From positions 21,195 to 53,193 of the forward strand of contig NHBP01000021.1 of NCBI GenBank assembly GCA_002168195.1: DNA of 31,999 nt, in the 5' to 3' direction. The position numbers and the translations under genes are program-made. Positions 25,388 through 31,999 of this stretch are shown here, in pieces (the first letter of the stretch is position 1; every line of letters begins with the position of its first letter). The notes under the pieces are model-generated. The model was not told the origin of the DNA, made no database searches, and saw only the letters and a list, made by a program, of their open reading frames with translations. Source of the stretch: Planctomycetaceae bacterium TMED10. GTDB lineage: Bacteria > Planctomycetota > Planctomycetia > Pirellulales > UBA7805.

Positions 25388-26813
25388 ATGAGCCACTGCC
25401 GTGATAAGGCAGGCCAAAATAAGCATGAATAAATGCTTTTCGATCACCATCAAACTTTACGTATTCCAGGAGGGCATGCAATTTCTTTTGGTCACGCAGT
25501 AATTTCGCCTGCCTCTCCTGCGGACTTGTAAGTGCTGGGGGTAAAGACTGGAGACGTTCAATCCGCAGAGGATGCAGACTTCCCTCGATAACTCCATAAC
25601 GATCAAAAAGCTGCAGCACGGTTTCAAGGCGAAAGTCGTGTCGATTCTTAAAGTGCAATTGGTCCCGTAACCATTCTTGTCCAAATGCGTGAATCTTCTC
25701 TGCATCACGTTTGAGATAATCGTAAACACGCAGGCAAAAATCAGCGCCAGGGTTACTCCACTGAATAAATTCCATCTGTGTTGCCAAATCGCTCTCGTCG
25801 TAAAGCAAAAGACATAATGAAGGTTGTTGGTCGCGACCGGCACGTCCGATTTCCTGATAATAAGATTCCATCGACCCGGGAATTTCTGCATGCAGTACAA
25901 AACGAATATTTTTTTTATCGATTCCCATCCCGAAAGCATTGGTTGCCAGGACCAATCGGTCATCGCTATGCATAAATTTGTCCTGCAATTCTCGTCGCTC
26001 GCGCGGATTGAGTTTTCCGTGATAAATAAGATGATCAATTCCCTGTGCCTCGAGTGCTTCGCTCATTACTTCAAGGCTTCGAATCAACGAAAAATAAACG
26101 ATTCCCGGGCCCTGGTAGTGTGCACGCGTCTGAAGAATCTGATCGCGTTTTTCTTCCATTCCCCATACCGGATTAACTTGAAGATCAAGATTCGGGCGAT
26201 CGATGCCTTCATGAAATAATTGAATGTCAGTCTCTTTGAGGCCCAGTTGACGCACAATATCTTGTTGCACTTCACTGGTGGCAGTGGCGGTGAGTGCCAC
26301 CGTCACGGGATTCCCTAGAATTTCACGAATCTCTTGAAGTCGCGTGTAATCGGGACGAAAATCGTGGCCCCACTGGCTAATGCAATGGGCTTCATCCACC
26401 GCCAAAAGGGCAATTTTTTGCGCTGCAAGTGCAGCAAGAAATTCCGGCTTGCGAAATCGTTCCGGGGTGACATACAGCAATTCATACGCTCCCTGGGCTA
26501 AATGCGCGTAGCTCGCTTCACGTTGATCGCGAGAAAGTGACGAATTGATAAAAGCTGCTCGAATGTTCTGACGCTGCAATGCGTCCACCTGATCTTTCAT
26601 GAGCGCAATAAGCGGGGAAATGACGATCGTCATTCCCTTCTGTACAGCAGCCAAATGAATCGCAGGAACTTGGTAACACAGCGACTTGCCGCCACCTGTG
26701 GGCATAATAACCAGCGCGTGTCCACCTTCAAGAATGCGCTCAATGACATCACGCTGCTGACCACGAAACCTTTCGTGACCGAAACGATCCTTGAGGATTT
26801 GAACGGGTTGCAT
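25380..26813 (-). CDS. recQ: RecQ-family ATP-dependent DNA helicase, short form
   Basis: 477 residues, against about 600 for E. coli RecQ. RecQ unwinds DNA 3' to 5' in recombination and stalled-fork repair. The two RecA-like domains are complete: the Q-motif region FGHERFRGQQRDVIERIL, Walker A VIMPTGGGKSLC (Lys43), ISPLIALMKDQV, Walker B LLAVDEAHCISQWGHDFRPDY, motif III VALTATAT, and motifs V-VI (ATNAFGMGIDKKNIRFVLH, SYYQEIGRAGRD). After these, the zinc-binding/winged-helix part is reduced. The final KLHALLEYVKFDGDRKAFIHAYFG corresponds to the region just before the zinc cysteines, but the CxxCxxC cluster is replaced by HGSGSSS and the protein stops. There is no HRDC domain. The reading frame shows no sign of a frameshift, so it seems to be a natural short type. 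It starts 16 bp after the symporter stop and may be co-transcribed. Confidence 0.93.
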   Translation of the reverse strand: MQPVQILKDRFGHERFRGQQRDVIERILEGGHALVIMPTGGGKSLCYQVPAIHLAAVQKGMTIVISPLIALMKDQVDALQRQNIRAAFINSSLSRDQREASYAHLAQGAYELLYVTPERFRKPEFLAALAAQKIALLAVDEAHCISQWGHDFRPDYTRLQEIREILGNPVTVALTATATSEVQQDIVRQLGLKETDIQLFHEGIDRPNLDLQVNPVWGMEEKRDQILQTRAHYQGPGIVYFSLIRSLEVMSEALEAQGIDHLIYHGKLNPRERRELQDKFMHSDDRLVLATNAFGMGIDKKNIRFVLHAEIPGSMESYYQEIGRAGRDQQPSLCLLLYDESDLATQMEFIQWSNPGADFCLRVYDYLKRDAEKIHAFGQEWLRDQLHFKNRHDFRLETVLQLFDRYGVIEGSLHPLRIERLQSLPPALTSPQERQAKLLRDQKKLHALLEYVKFDGDRKAFIHAYFGLPYHGSGSSS

Positions 26814-26829
26814 CGGCGGACCGGATTTC

Positions 26830-28776
26830 TCAGACTGTTTTTGTTTTCGTTTGGGTGATTAGCGAAACGATCACCAAGGCGAAAAATCCGAGGGGAATCG
26901 TGACAATCCCCGGTTGACTGAAGGGAACAATCGCATCGGCTGGGTTGAGGCCATAAACTTTATCAAAGGTATCACCACTGAGTAAAATCCAGGAAAGCGA
27001 ACTGATCATCCCCACCAAAACTCCCGCAATAATTCCCTGCCGAGTCACGCGTTTCCAGAACAGCAGCATCACCAGGGCCGGTAAGTTGGCCGATGCTGCT
27101 ACACTGAAGGCCCAACCGACCAGGTAACTGACGTTCATCTTTTGAAAGATAATGCCGAGTGCGATGGCGATGGCCCCCACGACACAAGAGGCAATTTTAG
27201 CAACGCGCACTTGCGTGGCGTCACTCAGTGGCTTGGCACGCATACTTGAAATTAGATCGTGGCTCACAGCGCCTGCCGAAGCTAAAATCAGACCGCTGAC
27301 AGTGCCAAGCACGGTTGTAAAAGCAATCGCCGAGATAACGGCAAATAGCCATTGATTGATACTTTTGGCCAACAGTGGTGCCGCCATATTGTTGTTTGTC
27401 ACATCAAGCGCTCCACTCGTCATAGCGCCGAGGCCCAGATAGAGCGTCAGGATATAAAAAAATCCGATACTGGCGATCCCCACGATCGTACTTTTGCGGG
27501 CAGCACTGACATCTTTGACCGTGTAGTAGCGGATCAAAATATGGGGCAAAGAGGCGGTTCCACAAAACAAAGCCAGCATCAAAGAGAGAAAATTCAGTTT
27601 TGCCAAAGGATCGTTCCCACGGATCCCTTTAAAGAGTGGGTGTTCACCGGGACGGAGCACATGACTGCCTGGTGTTGGTTGCTGAAAATAGACCGTCGTT
27701 ATGCCTAGCGCGGAATGAGTGAGCTTTTTCTTCCGCCAGAGAATAACCTCACTATTCTCAAGGGTACTGAAAAAAGAAAGCGGACCCAGCGGGCCCGTTT
27801 TCGATGCGTCGGCTGGCAAGCGGCTCACGCGACCCACCGGATAAAGGGTTGCCTCACCAGGGGCTGTACCTCTGGGCAACCCCGCCACCAGCACTTGTCC
27901 GTCGGGACGTTTCGTTTCCATTTGCGCTTCACGAAGCAATACGCGATCACCATCGATCAGTTCCCGACTCCAGACCGTAATCCGACCCGAAGCCTTCTGT
28001 TGGGTGCGGATAAAAGGCTGATCCTTCCAAATCCCCTCGGCCGGTAGAATCACTTGATCTTTTATTTCGGGCTGCTGCTGCAGTTGTGCAAGGAGCGCTT
28101 GCTGCGTAAACGGACCGAGCGTAGTGAATCGATATGCCGGTTCATTTTGAGGATCGGTTTGAAATCCGCGTTGCAGAATCAACACGGTCAGCACCGCGCT
28201 AAAGATCACAAGAAGTGAACCTTTAATAAACTGCACCCAGGTGGTTGAAACCATCCCGGCAGTCACGACGATCAAAATCACCGTGATGCCGACCAGCAGT
28301 ACTCCGACTTCATGCGGAAACCCAAGGAGCGGTTGGATCAACGCTCCGGCGCCTACCATCTGTGGAATCAGATAAAAAATGCTCACCGCAAGCGTGCTGA
28401 TACCGGCAGCCAAACGGATGCCTCGTGACCCAAACTGCGAATCCAGGGCGTCGGCGAAGGTGAACTTTCCCAGCCGCTTCATGGGTTCGGCGACCACGAA
28501 CAAGGCGACAATCCATCCGGCTAGATACCCGATCGAATAAAGAAATCCGTCGTATCCATAAAAGGCAATCATCCCACAGATACCCAAAAAAGAGGCCGCC
28601 GAAAGATAATCACCGGCGAAGGCAAGACCGTTGACGAACCAGGGGATTTGGCCGTGCGCCGCAAAATAGCCTTTTGAAGATTTGGCTTTTCGACCGAGAA
28701 AAAAACTCAGTCCGAGTGTCACCCCAACAAACAGAAAGAAAATGACGATCGCCAGGGGGGAAGGTTGATAGATCAC
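26830..28776 (-). CDS. Cation/acetate-type sodium:solute symporter (ActP-like) with a large extramembrane insert
   Basis: 648 residues, about 100 more than E. coli ActP (549). It is a member of the SSS family, which uses Na+ or H+ to import monocarboxylates or other solutes. Signatures: GYFAAHGQIPWFVNGLAFAG near residue 36, DYLSAASFLGICGMIAFYGYDG (56-77), AGMVSTTWVQFIKGSLL near 175, and FCGTASLPHILIRYYTVKDV near 404, which closely matches ActP. Between the helices ending at ~202 and starting at ~393 lies a soluble segment of ~185 residues, far longer than in ActP. The start is GTG at 28776 and overlaps the DUF485 stop as GTGA, with AGGAGGA just upstream. The DUF485-symporter pairing is the yjcH-actP arrangement, which supports an acetate-like substrate. 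The exact substrate is unproven. Confidence 0.92.
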   Translation of the reverse strand: MIYQPSPLAIVIFFLFVGVTLGLSFFLGRKAKSSKGYFAAHGQIPWFVNGLAFAGDYLSAASFLGICGMIAFYGYDGFLYSIGYLAGWIVALFVVAEPMKRLGKFTFADALDSQFGSRGIRLAAGISTLAVSIFYLIPQMVGAGALIQPLLGFPHEVGVLLVGITVILIVVTAGMVSTTWVQFIKGSLLVIFSAVLTVLILQRGFQTDPQNEPAYRFTTLGPFTQQALLAQLQQQPEIKDQVILPAEGIWKDQPFIRTQQKASGRITVWSRELIDGDRVLLREAQMETKRPDGQVLVAGLPRGTAPGEATLYPVGRVSRLPADASKTGPLGPLSFFSTLENSEVILWRKKKLTHSALGITTVYFQQPTPGSHVLRPGEHPLFKGIRGNDPLAKLNFLSLMLALFCGTASLPHILIRYYTVKDVSAARKSTIVGIASIGFFYILTLYLGLGAMTSGALDVTNNNMAAPLLAKSINQWLFAVISAIAFTTVLGTVSGLILASAGAVSHDLISSMRAKPLSDATQVRVAKIASCVVGAIAIALGIIFQKMNVSYLVGWAFSVAASANLPALVMLLFWKRVTRQGIIAGVLVGMISSLSWILLSGDTFDKVYGLNPADAIVPFSQPGIVTIPLGFFALVIVSLITQTKTKTV

Positions 28777-29003
28777 GCGTCCTCCTCCGCTGGTTCATTC
28801 TTTGCAAACATTCCGTAGAGTAACGCAAGTAAAAAGGCTGCAAGAATTAAACCGAAACCGTACAAAATCGCCAGATTGACCCCGGATATTGGTTGAACCT
28901 GCATCCATGTCGGGCGGAAGGCATTGATGAGTACAAAACCTCCATAGAGCAATAGATAAATCGTGAAGAGTACAAATCCGAGTCGACTACGCTGTCTATC
29001 CAT
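28773..29003 (-). CDS. DUF485 family small membrane protein (YjcH-like), symporter partner
   Basis: 76 residues from the ATG at 29003. A longer frame to 29123 adds 40 basic residues and overlaps the upstream gene's 3' end, so it is rejected. There are two membrane helices: RLGFVLFTIYLLLYGGFVLINAF, and VNLAILYGFGLILAAFLLALLYGMF. The arginine-rich start MDRQRSRLG is typical of DUF485. The C-terminus is acidic (NEPAEEDA). The family usually precedes a cation/acetate symporter, as here with a 4-bp overlap. Its role in transport is unclear. It is slightly shorter than the ~100-residue norm. AAAGGAC lies about 12 nt before the start. Confidence 0.85.
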   Translation of the reverse strand: MDRQRSRLGFVLFTIYLLLYGGFVLINAFRPTWMQVQPISGVNLAILYGFGLILAAFLLALLYGMFAKNEPAEEDA

Positions 29004-29029
29004 GGCTCTTTTTTCGTCCTTTATGCGGC

Positions 29030-29998
29030 CTACGCACTCTGTAAACGAAATACGCGATCTAGATTCGAAGAAATTTCGCGCAGACGCGTTGCATCGCCAC
29101 CATCGACTTCGGCAGCGCACCACCCGTAAAAATTAATCTCTTTTAGCGCGCGGCAAACATCTAACCAGTCGACATCACCCTCGCCAATTTTGGTAAAAGT
29201 ATCGCGTTGACGCGAGAAACCTTTGGCATCCAGTTTGACGATTCGACGACCTAATCGACGAATCCAGTCCCCGGTTGTGCCATACTTCCAGTGATTGCCA
29301 ATATCGAATTGCATTCCCACCCAGGGTGAATCAATTTGATCAAGATAGCGGACAAACGGTTCGACCTTCTGGTTGGAATTGCCCTGATGGTCATAGAGGA
29401 AATGATTCCATACATTTTCAATTGCAATCACCACGCCCAACTCTGCGGCCAAAGGCACCGCCTGCGCAATATTTTCTAGTGAACGATCCCAGACTTCCTC
29501 GGGGGTTCCGTCTTTACCATGACCAACCACCAATAAGGTCGTATGACCGCCTACAGCATGCGTTTTACGAATAGATTCTCTCAGGTGTGCAAGGGCTACT
29601 TTGCGCTTCTCGGCGTCTTTTGCACTGTGTCGGATACTCCAATGGGTTGAAATTACCGTACCATCGACGGGCAGACCTGTTGCTGAAATCGCCTTGCGGG
29701 TCGTTCCAACATCCATTCTCGGTGTGTCCATCTCAATACCGGCAAAGCCGGCTTGTTTGACGGCATTAAATTTATCCTCGAGCGTTCCATCGATTTTGAC
29801 CATGCCCAACTTGAGTGTCTTATAGATTCTGCCCCTGAGAGATACATCCTGAATTCTCTCATCGGCAGAGGCGGCCTGCTCAAAGTAGGTGGTGCTTAGT
29901 AGAGGAAGCGTGATTGGAGTGACTACGGCATGGCTTAAAAAATTCCGCCGAGTCCACGGGGTCCACTTCGACATTTTAAAATCTCTCGGGTTTGACAC
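29030..29998 (-). CDS. Tat-exported sugar phosphate isomerase/epimerase-like TIM-barrel protein
   Basis: 322 residues from the ATG at 29998. An internal ATG at 29974 (MSKWTPWTRRNFL) is also plausible. The N-terminus has a twin-arginine signal (TRRNFLSHAVVTPITLPLLS, residues 16-35), so it is exported folded. The rest is a xylose-isomerase-like TIM barrel (AP endonuclease family 2). Candidate metal or active-site strands are AGFAGIEMDTP, VIAIENVWNHFLYD, WVGMQFDIGNHWKYG, RIVKLDAKGF and WCAAEVDGGD, which carry the expected Glu, Asp, His and Glu. Such proteins are very numerous in planctomycetes and are assumed to isomerise or epimerise sugars outside the cytoplasm. Substrate unknown. The gene is divergent from the KDPG aldolase/kinase pair, which hints at sugar-acid metabolism. 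DUF485 follows after 26 bp in the same direction. Confidence 0.88.
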   Translation of the reverse strand: MSNPRDFKMSKWTPWTRRNFLSHAVVTPITLPLLSTTYFEQAASADERIQDVSLRGRIYKTLKLGMVKIDGTLEDKFNAVKQAGFAGIEMDTPRMDVGTTRKAISATGLPVDGTVISTHWSIRHSAKDAEKRKVALAHLRESIRKTHAVGGHTTLLVVGHGKDGTPEEVWDRSLENIAQAVPLAAELGVVIAIENVWNHFLYDHQGNSNQKVEPFVRYLDQIDSPWVGMQFDIGNHWKYGTTGDWIRRLGRRIVKLDAKGFSRQRDTFTKIGEGDVDWLDVCRALKEINFYGWCAAEVDGGDATRLREISSNLDRVFRLQSA

Positions 29999-30097
29999 GT
30001 GGTGAAAGATTCTGAATTGTAGCTGATCAAACGGTATTTGTCGCAGCCGGTCACAGGCTTCTCAAGGCGAATCCGGTGCCTCTGAATCGTTGAGAGA

Positions 30098-30113
30098 GGG
30101 TCGATCACGACCC
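30098..30113. promoter_or_regulatory. Perfect 6-bp dyad (GGGTCG-ATCA-CGACCC) in the divergent sugar-gene control region
   Basis: A perfect palindrome with a 4-nt centre lies in the 219-bp gap between the divergent TIM-barrel and KDPG aldolase starts. No T-run follows, so it is not a standard terminator. The position, 105 bp before the aldolase start, suits an operator or a leader hairpin. The regulator is unknown, and none is encoded nearby. Confidence 0.35.
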
Positions 30114-30217
30114 CTTAAAAGAATGCCCGAGGCAGAGCATACTGGAGGCAGACTGTTTCGTATTTTACTTTTCTTTTGCGTTTCCGAATGCACTCTTACC
30201 TATAGGAGGAATCCCGC

Positions 30218-30889
30218 ATGGAAGCCGTGCAGGTGTTCCCTACCGCCTTGTGTGACCGACTGGTGCGCGCGGGTGCGATCGCCGTGTTGGTGATCGACAA
30301 CGTCGATCATGCGGTGCGGACCGCGCAAGCACTCTGGCAAGGCGGGGTAGAGATTGCCGAAGTCACCATGCGAACGGCAGCAGCGACTGAGTCCTTGGCA
30401 TTGATTTCCAAAGAACTCCCTGAAATGCTTCCTGTCGCAGGGACCGTGCTTTCTCCCTTGCAGGTGGATCTGGCGATTGATGCGGGGGCGGCCATGGCCG
30501 TTGCTCCCGGTTTTCAGCGAGAAACCGTTCTGCATGCCCAACAGGGGGGACTTCCGTTTGCGCCCGGTGTGCTTACCCCGACAGAAATTGAAGCGGCAAT
30601 CGCTCTTGGATGTCGGACGCTCAAATTTTTTCCCGCAGCAACTGCCGGTGGGCTACCACTGCTAAAAAGTGTTTCCGCACCCTATCATCACCTTGATTTA
30701 AATTTCTTGCCTACCGGCAGCATTTCTGAAGAGGCGATGGGAGATTATTTGGCGTTTCCGGCGACCATGGCAGTTGGAGGCAGTTGGATTGCACCACGTT
30801 CGTTGATCCAAAGCGAAGATTGGCAAGAAATTACCCGCCGGGCACAACGGGCACGAAAGATTGTCGACGCGATTCGACAGAAAGGATAG
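30218..30889 (+). CDS. eda: 2-keto-3-deoxy-6-phosphogluconate aldolase (KDPG/KHG aldolase)
   Basis: 223 residues, close to the ~210 of the family. It is a class I aldolase trimer that splits KDPG into pyruvate and glyceraldehyde-3-phosphate in Entner-Doudoroff and uronate breakdown. Seen: the general acid/base Glu48 and Arg52 in EVTMRT, AGTVLSP (74-80), APG (96-98), the Schiff-base Lys136 in TLKFFPAA, and the phosphate site TGS (166-168) and GGSW (187-190). The phosphate loop normally reads PTGGI. Here the second Gly is Ser168, and the GAGTVL block reads VAGTVL. A conservative change in substrate preference is possible, for example towards 6-phosphogalactonate, but that is inference. The ribosome site is AGGAGGA at 30204-30210, 7 nt before the ATG, the best in the window. 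The kinase gene starts 3 bp after its stop. Confidence 0.92.
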   Translation: MEAVQVFPTALCDRLVRAGAIAVLVIDNVDHAVRTAQALWQGGVEIAEVTMRTAAATESLALISKELPEMLPVAGTVLSPLQVDLAIDAGAAMAVAPGFQRETVLHAQQGGLPFAPGVLTPTEIEAAIALGCRTLKFFPAATAGGLPLLKSVSAPYHHLDLNFLPTGSISEEAMGDYLAFPATMAVGGSWIAPRSLIQSEDWQEITRRAQRARKIVDAIRQKG

Positions 30890-30892
30890 TCG

Positions 30893-31972
30893 ATGGGAAA
30901 TTTCGTGACATTCGGAGAAGCACTGTTTCGCATGAGCCCGCCTGGCCATCAACGTCTAGGGCAACCGGGCAACTACTTTGAAATTGGTCCCGCTGGGGCG
31001 GAACTCAATGTTGCATGCGCACTCGCACTCTGGAATAACAACGTGCGTTATGTAACGACAGTGCCTAAAGATAATCCGCTTGCTGAAAGGTTGGTTGCTC
31101 AGGTCCGAAGCTACGGAGTGGATACAACGTACATCCAACGAACAATCGGGCGATTAGGTCTTGTGTTTGTCGAAACGGGAGCCAGTCAACGCCCGAGTCG
31201 AGTTCATTATGATCGCGAACAATCATCCATCAGTCTCACAGTACCGGCGCAATACAAATGGGATGAAATTTTTGACGCAACAAACCACTTACATTTAACG
31301 GGGATTACGCCAGCACTTTCAGAAAATGCGGCAGCCTCAACAATGGCTGCTGCTAAATATGCAAAAAAATATGGACTGCGCGTCTCATGCGATCTAAATT
31401 TTCGCAGTAAACTATGGCAATGGGATGCGGCCAAATCTGCTGGAGAATTGGCGGGCGATATCATGCGAGAAATCTTGCCCCAGGTCGATGTACTCATTGC
31501 GAACGAAACGGATCTTGGGGACGTGCTTGGTTTGCGCTCGGAGGTGGCTGAGGGTGACATCGACTTGGATGCCTATGCTCGCCTTGCAAGACAGGCAGCA
31601 GACACATACCCAAACCTTACGCATGTGGCCATTACTTTACGAGAAAGTCTTTCCGCTTCACGCAATCGATGGGGTGGCCTTTTACTGGATCGAGCTGCCG
31701 ATCAGATCTATTTTGCACCCGAAAAAAATGGTATCTATGATCCTTACAATATTGATAAGATTGTCGATCGTGTCGGGGCAGGAGACTCTTTTGCCGCCGG
31801 CTTGCTACACGCCATGTATTCAGATCAATATCAAACGCTCTCCGAGGCCCTCGCCTTTGCCGTCGCTGCCTCCTGCCTGGCGCACTCGATACCAGGAGAT
31901 ATCAACCACTCGAATCCAAGCGAGATTGAAGCCTTGAAAGCGGGCAACAGCACAGGGCGTGTCCAGCGTTAA
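30893..31972 (+). CDS. kdgK: PfkB-family sugar kinase, probable 2-keto-3-deoxygluconate kinase
   Basis: 359 residues, at the upper end for the family (310-350). Ribokinase/PfkB features are the N-terminal strand FVTFGEALFRMSPPG, GPAGAELNVACALALW (32-47, substrate site), VSCDLNFRSKLW (164-175), IANETDL (202-208) and the C-terminal signature DRVGAGDSFAAGLLHAM (292-308) with catalytic base Asp298. It phosphorylates a sugar or sugar acid with ATP. Pairing with KDPG aldolase, 3 bp apart, argues for KDG as substrate: kinase then aldolase gives pyruvate and glyceraldehyde-3-phosphate. AAAGGA at 30881-30886, 6 nt before the ATG, is the ribosome site and lies inside the end of eda. The gene finishes 27 bp before the window edge, so further pathway genes may lie beyond. 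Fructokinase-type activity is the main alternative. Confidence 0.88.
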   Translation: MGNFVTFGEALFRMSPPGHQRLGQPGNYFEIGPAGAELNVACALALWNNNVRYVTTVPKDNPLAERLVAQVRSYGVDTTYIQRTIGRLGLVFVETGASQRPSRVHYDREQSSISLTVPAQYKWDEIFDATNHLHLTGITPALSENAAASTMAAAKYAKKYGLRVSCDLNFRSKLWQWDAAKSAGELAGDIMREILPQVDVLIANETDLGDVLGLRSEVAEGDIDLDAYARLARQAADTYPNLTHVAITLRESLSASRNRWGGLLLDRAADQIYFAPEKNGIYDPYNIDKIVDRVGAGDSFAAGLLHAMYSDQYQTLSEALAFAVAASCLAHSIPGDINHSNPSEIEALKAGNSTGRVQR

Positions 31973-31999
31973 TACCGTATAAGGCAATAAAATCGGCTC

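Noticed and set aside
29004..29123. 40-residue N-terminal extension of the DUF485 protein
   Set aside because: It is basic, overlaps the end of the TIM-barrel gene, and precedes the normal family N-terminus at ATG 29003.
29992..30021. TTGACA at 29992-29997 as a plus-strand promoter for eda
   Set aside because: No acceptable -10 lies 16-18 bp downstream, and it overlaps the start of the divergent TIM-barrel gene.
1..31999. tRNA/rRNA genes, CRISPR arrays, transposons, prophage or toxin-antitoxin genes
   Set aside because: Both strands of the intergenic gaps were read by eye and showed no cloverleaf, spaced repeat array, transposase or inverted terminal repeats. Almost all sequence is accounted for by ordinary genes.

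Overview
The window looks like a piece of a planctomycete chromosome, probably of the Pirellulales type. The evidence is a PVC-type secreted beta-propeller/HEAT/cytochrome c dehydrogenase (22740-25295), a secreted PQQ-type propeller with an acidic tail ending in NPFE, a Tat-exported sugar isomerase-like TIM barrel, secreted HEAT-repeat proteins, a receiver-less sigma-54 activator, mostly weak Shine-Dalgarno sequences, and several GTG starts. The taxonomic call is inference from gene content, not from a marker search. I see no rRNA, tRNA, CRISPR array, insertion sequence or phage gene.

Layout. (1) 1-3939, minus: one very long open frame that runs off the left edge, at least 1313 residues, function not recognised. 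(2) 4381-8420, plus: secreted PQQ-like propeller, then purH (purine synthesis) and trpC (tryptophan synthesis) 15 bp apart. (3) 8487-11801, minus: carB, the large subunit of carbamoyl phosphate synthetase, with no carA in view. (4) 12124-13506, plus: argH, divergent from carB across 322 bp that holds a good sigma-70-like promoter for argH. (5) 13635-19156, plus: a probable transcription unit of a secreted HEAT-repeat protein carrying a receiver-like domain, a sigma-54 activator without its own receiver, a CcsA/HemX-like haem membrane protein, and hemA (glutamyl-tRNA reductase). The last two are joined by a 4-bp ATGA overlap. (6) 29998-19161, minus: a long co-directional series. In transcription order it holds a Tat-exported TIM-barrel isomerase-like protein, a DUF485 protein plus cation/acetate-type symporter pair (4-bp GTGA overlap), a short RecQ helicase, the PVC dehydrogenase, a lipase-maturation-factor-like membrane protein, and an L-lactate permease. 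(7) 30218-31972, plus: a two-gene unit for KDPG aldolase and a PfkB (KDG-type) kinase, the lower half of uronate/2-keto-3-deoxygluconate breakdown.

Biology. The left and centre are housekeeping biosynthesis (purine, Trp, Arg/pyrimidine, tetrapyrrole). The right half is carbon scavenging: lactate and acetate-type uptake, sugar-acid catabolism and an extracytoplasmic dehydrogenase. The least understood parts are the giant frame at 1-3939 and the HEAT/receiver-like protein paired with the receiver-less sigma-54 activator ahead of the haem genes. Several start codons were reassigned from local evidence (25295, 22618, 17001, 17882, 29003), and a few small tandem repeats sit at gene boundaries.
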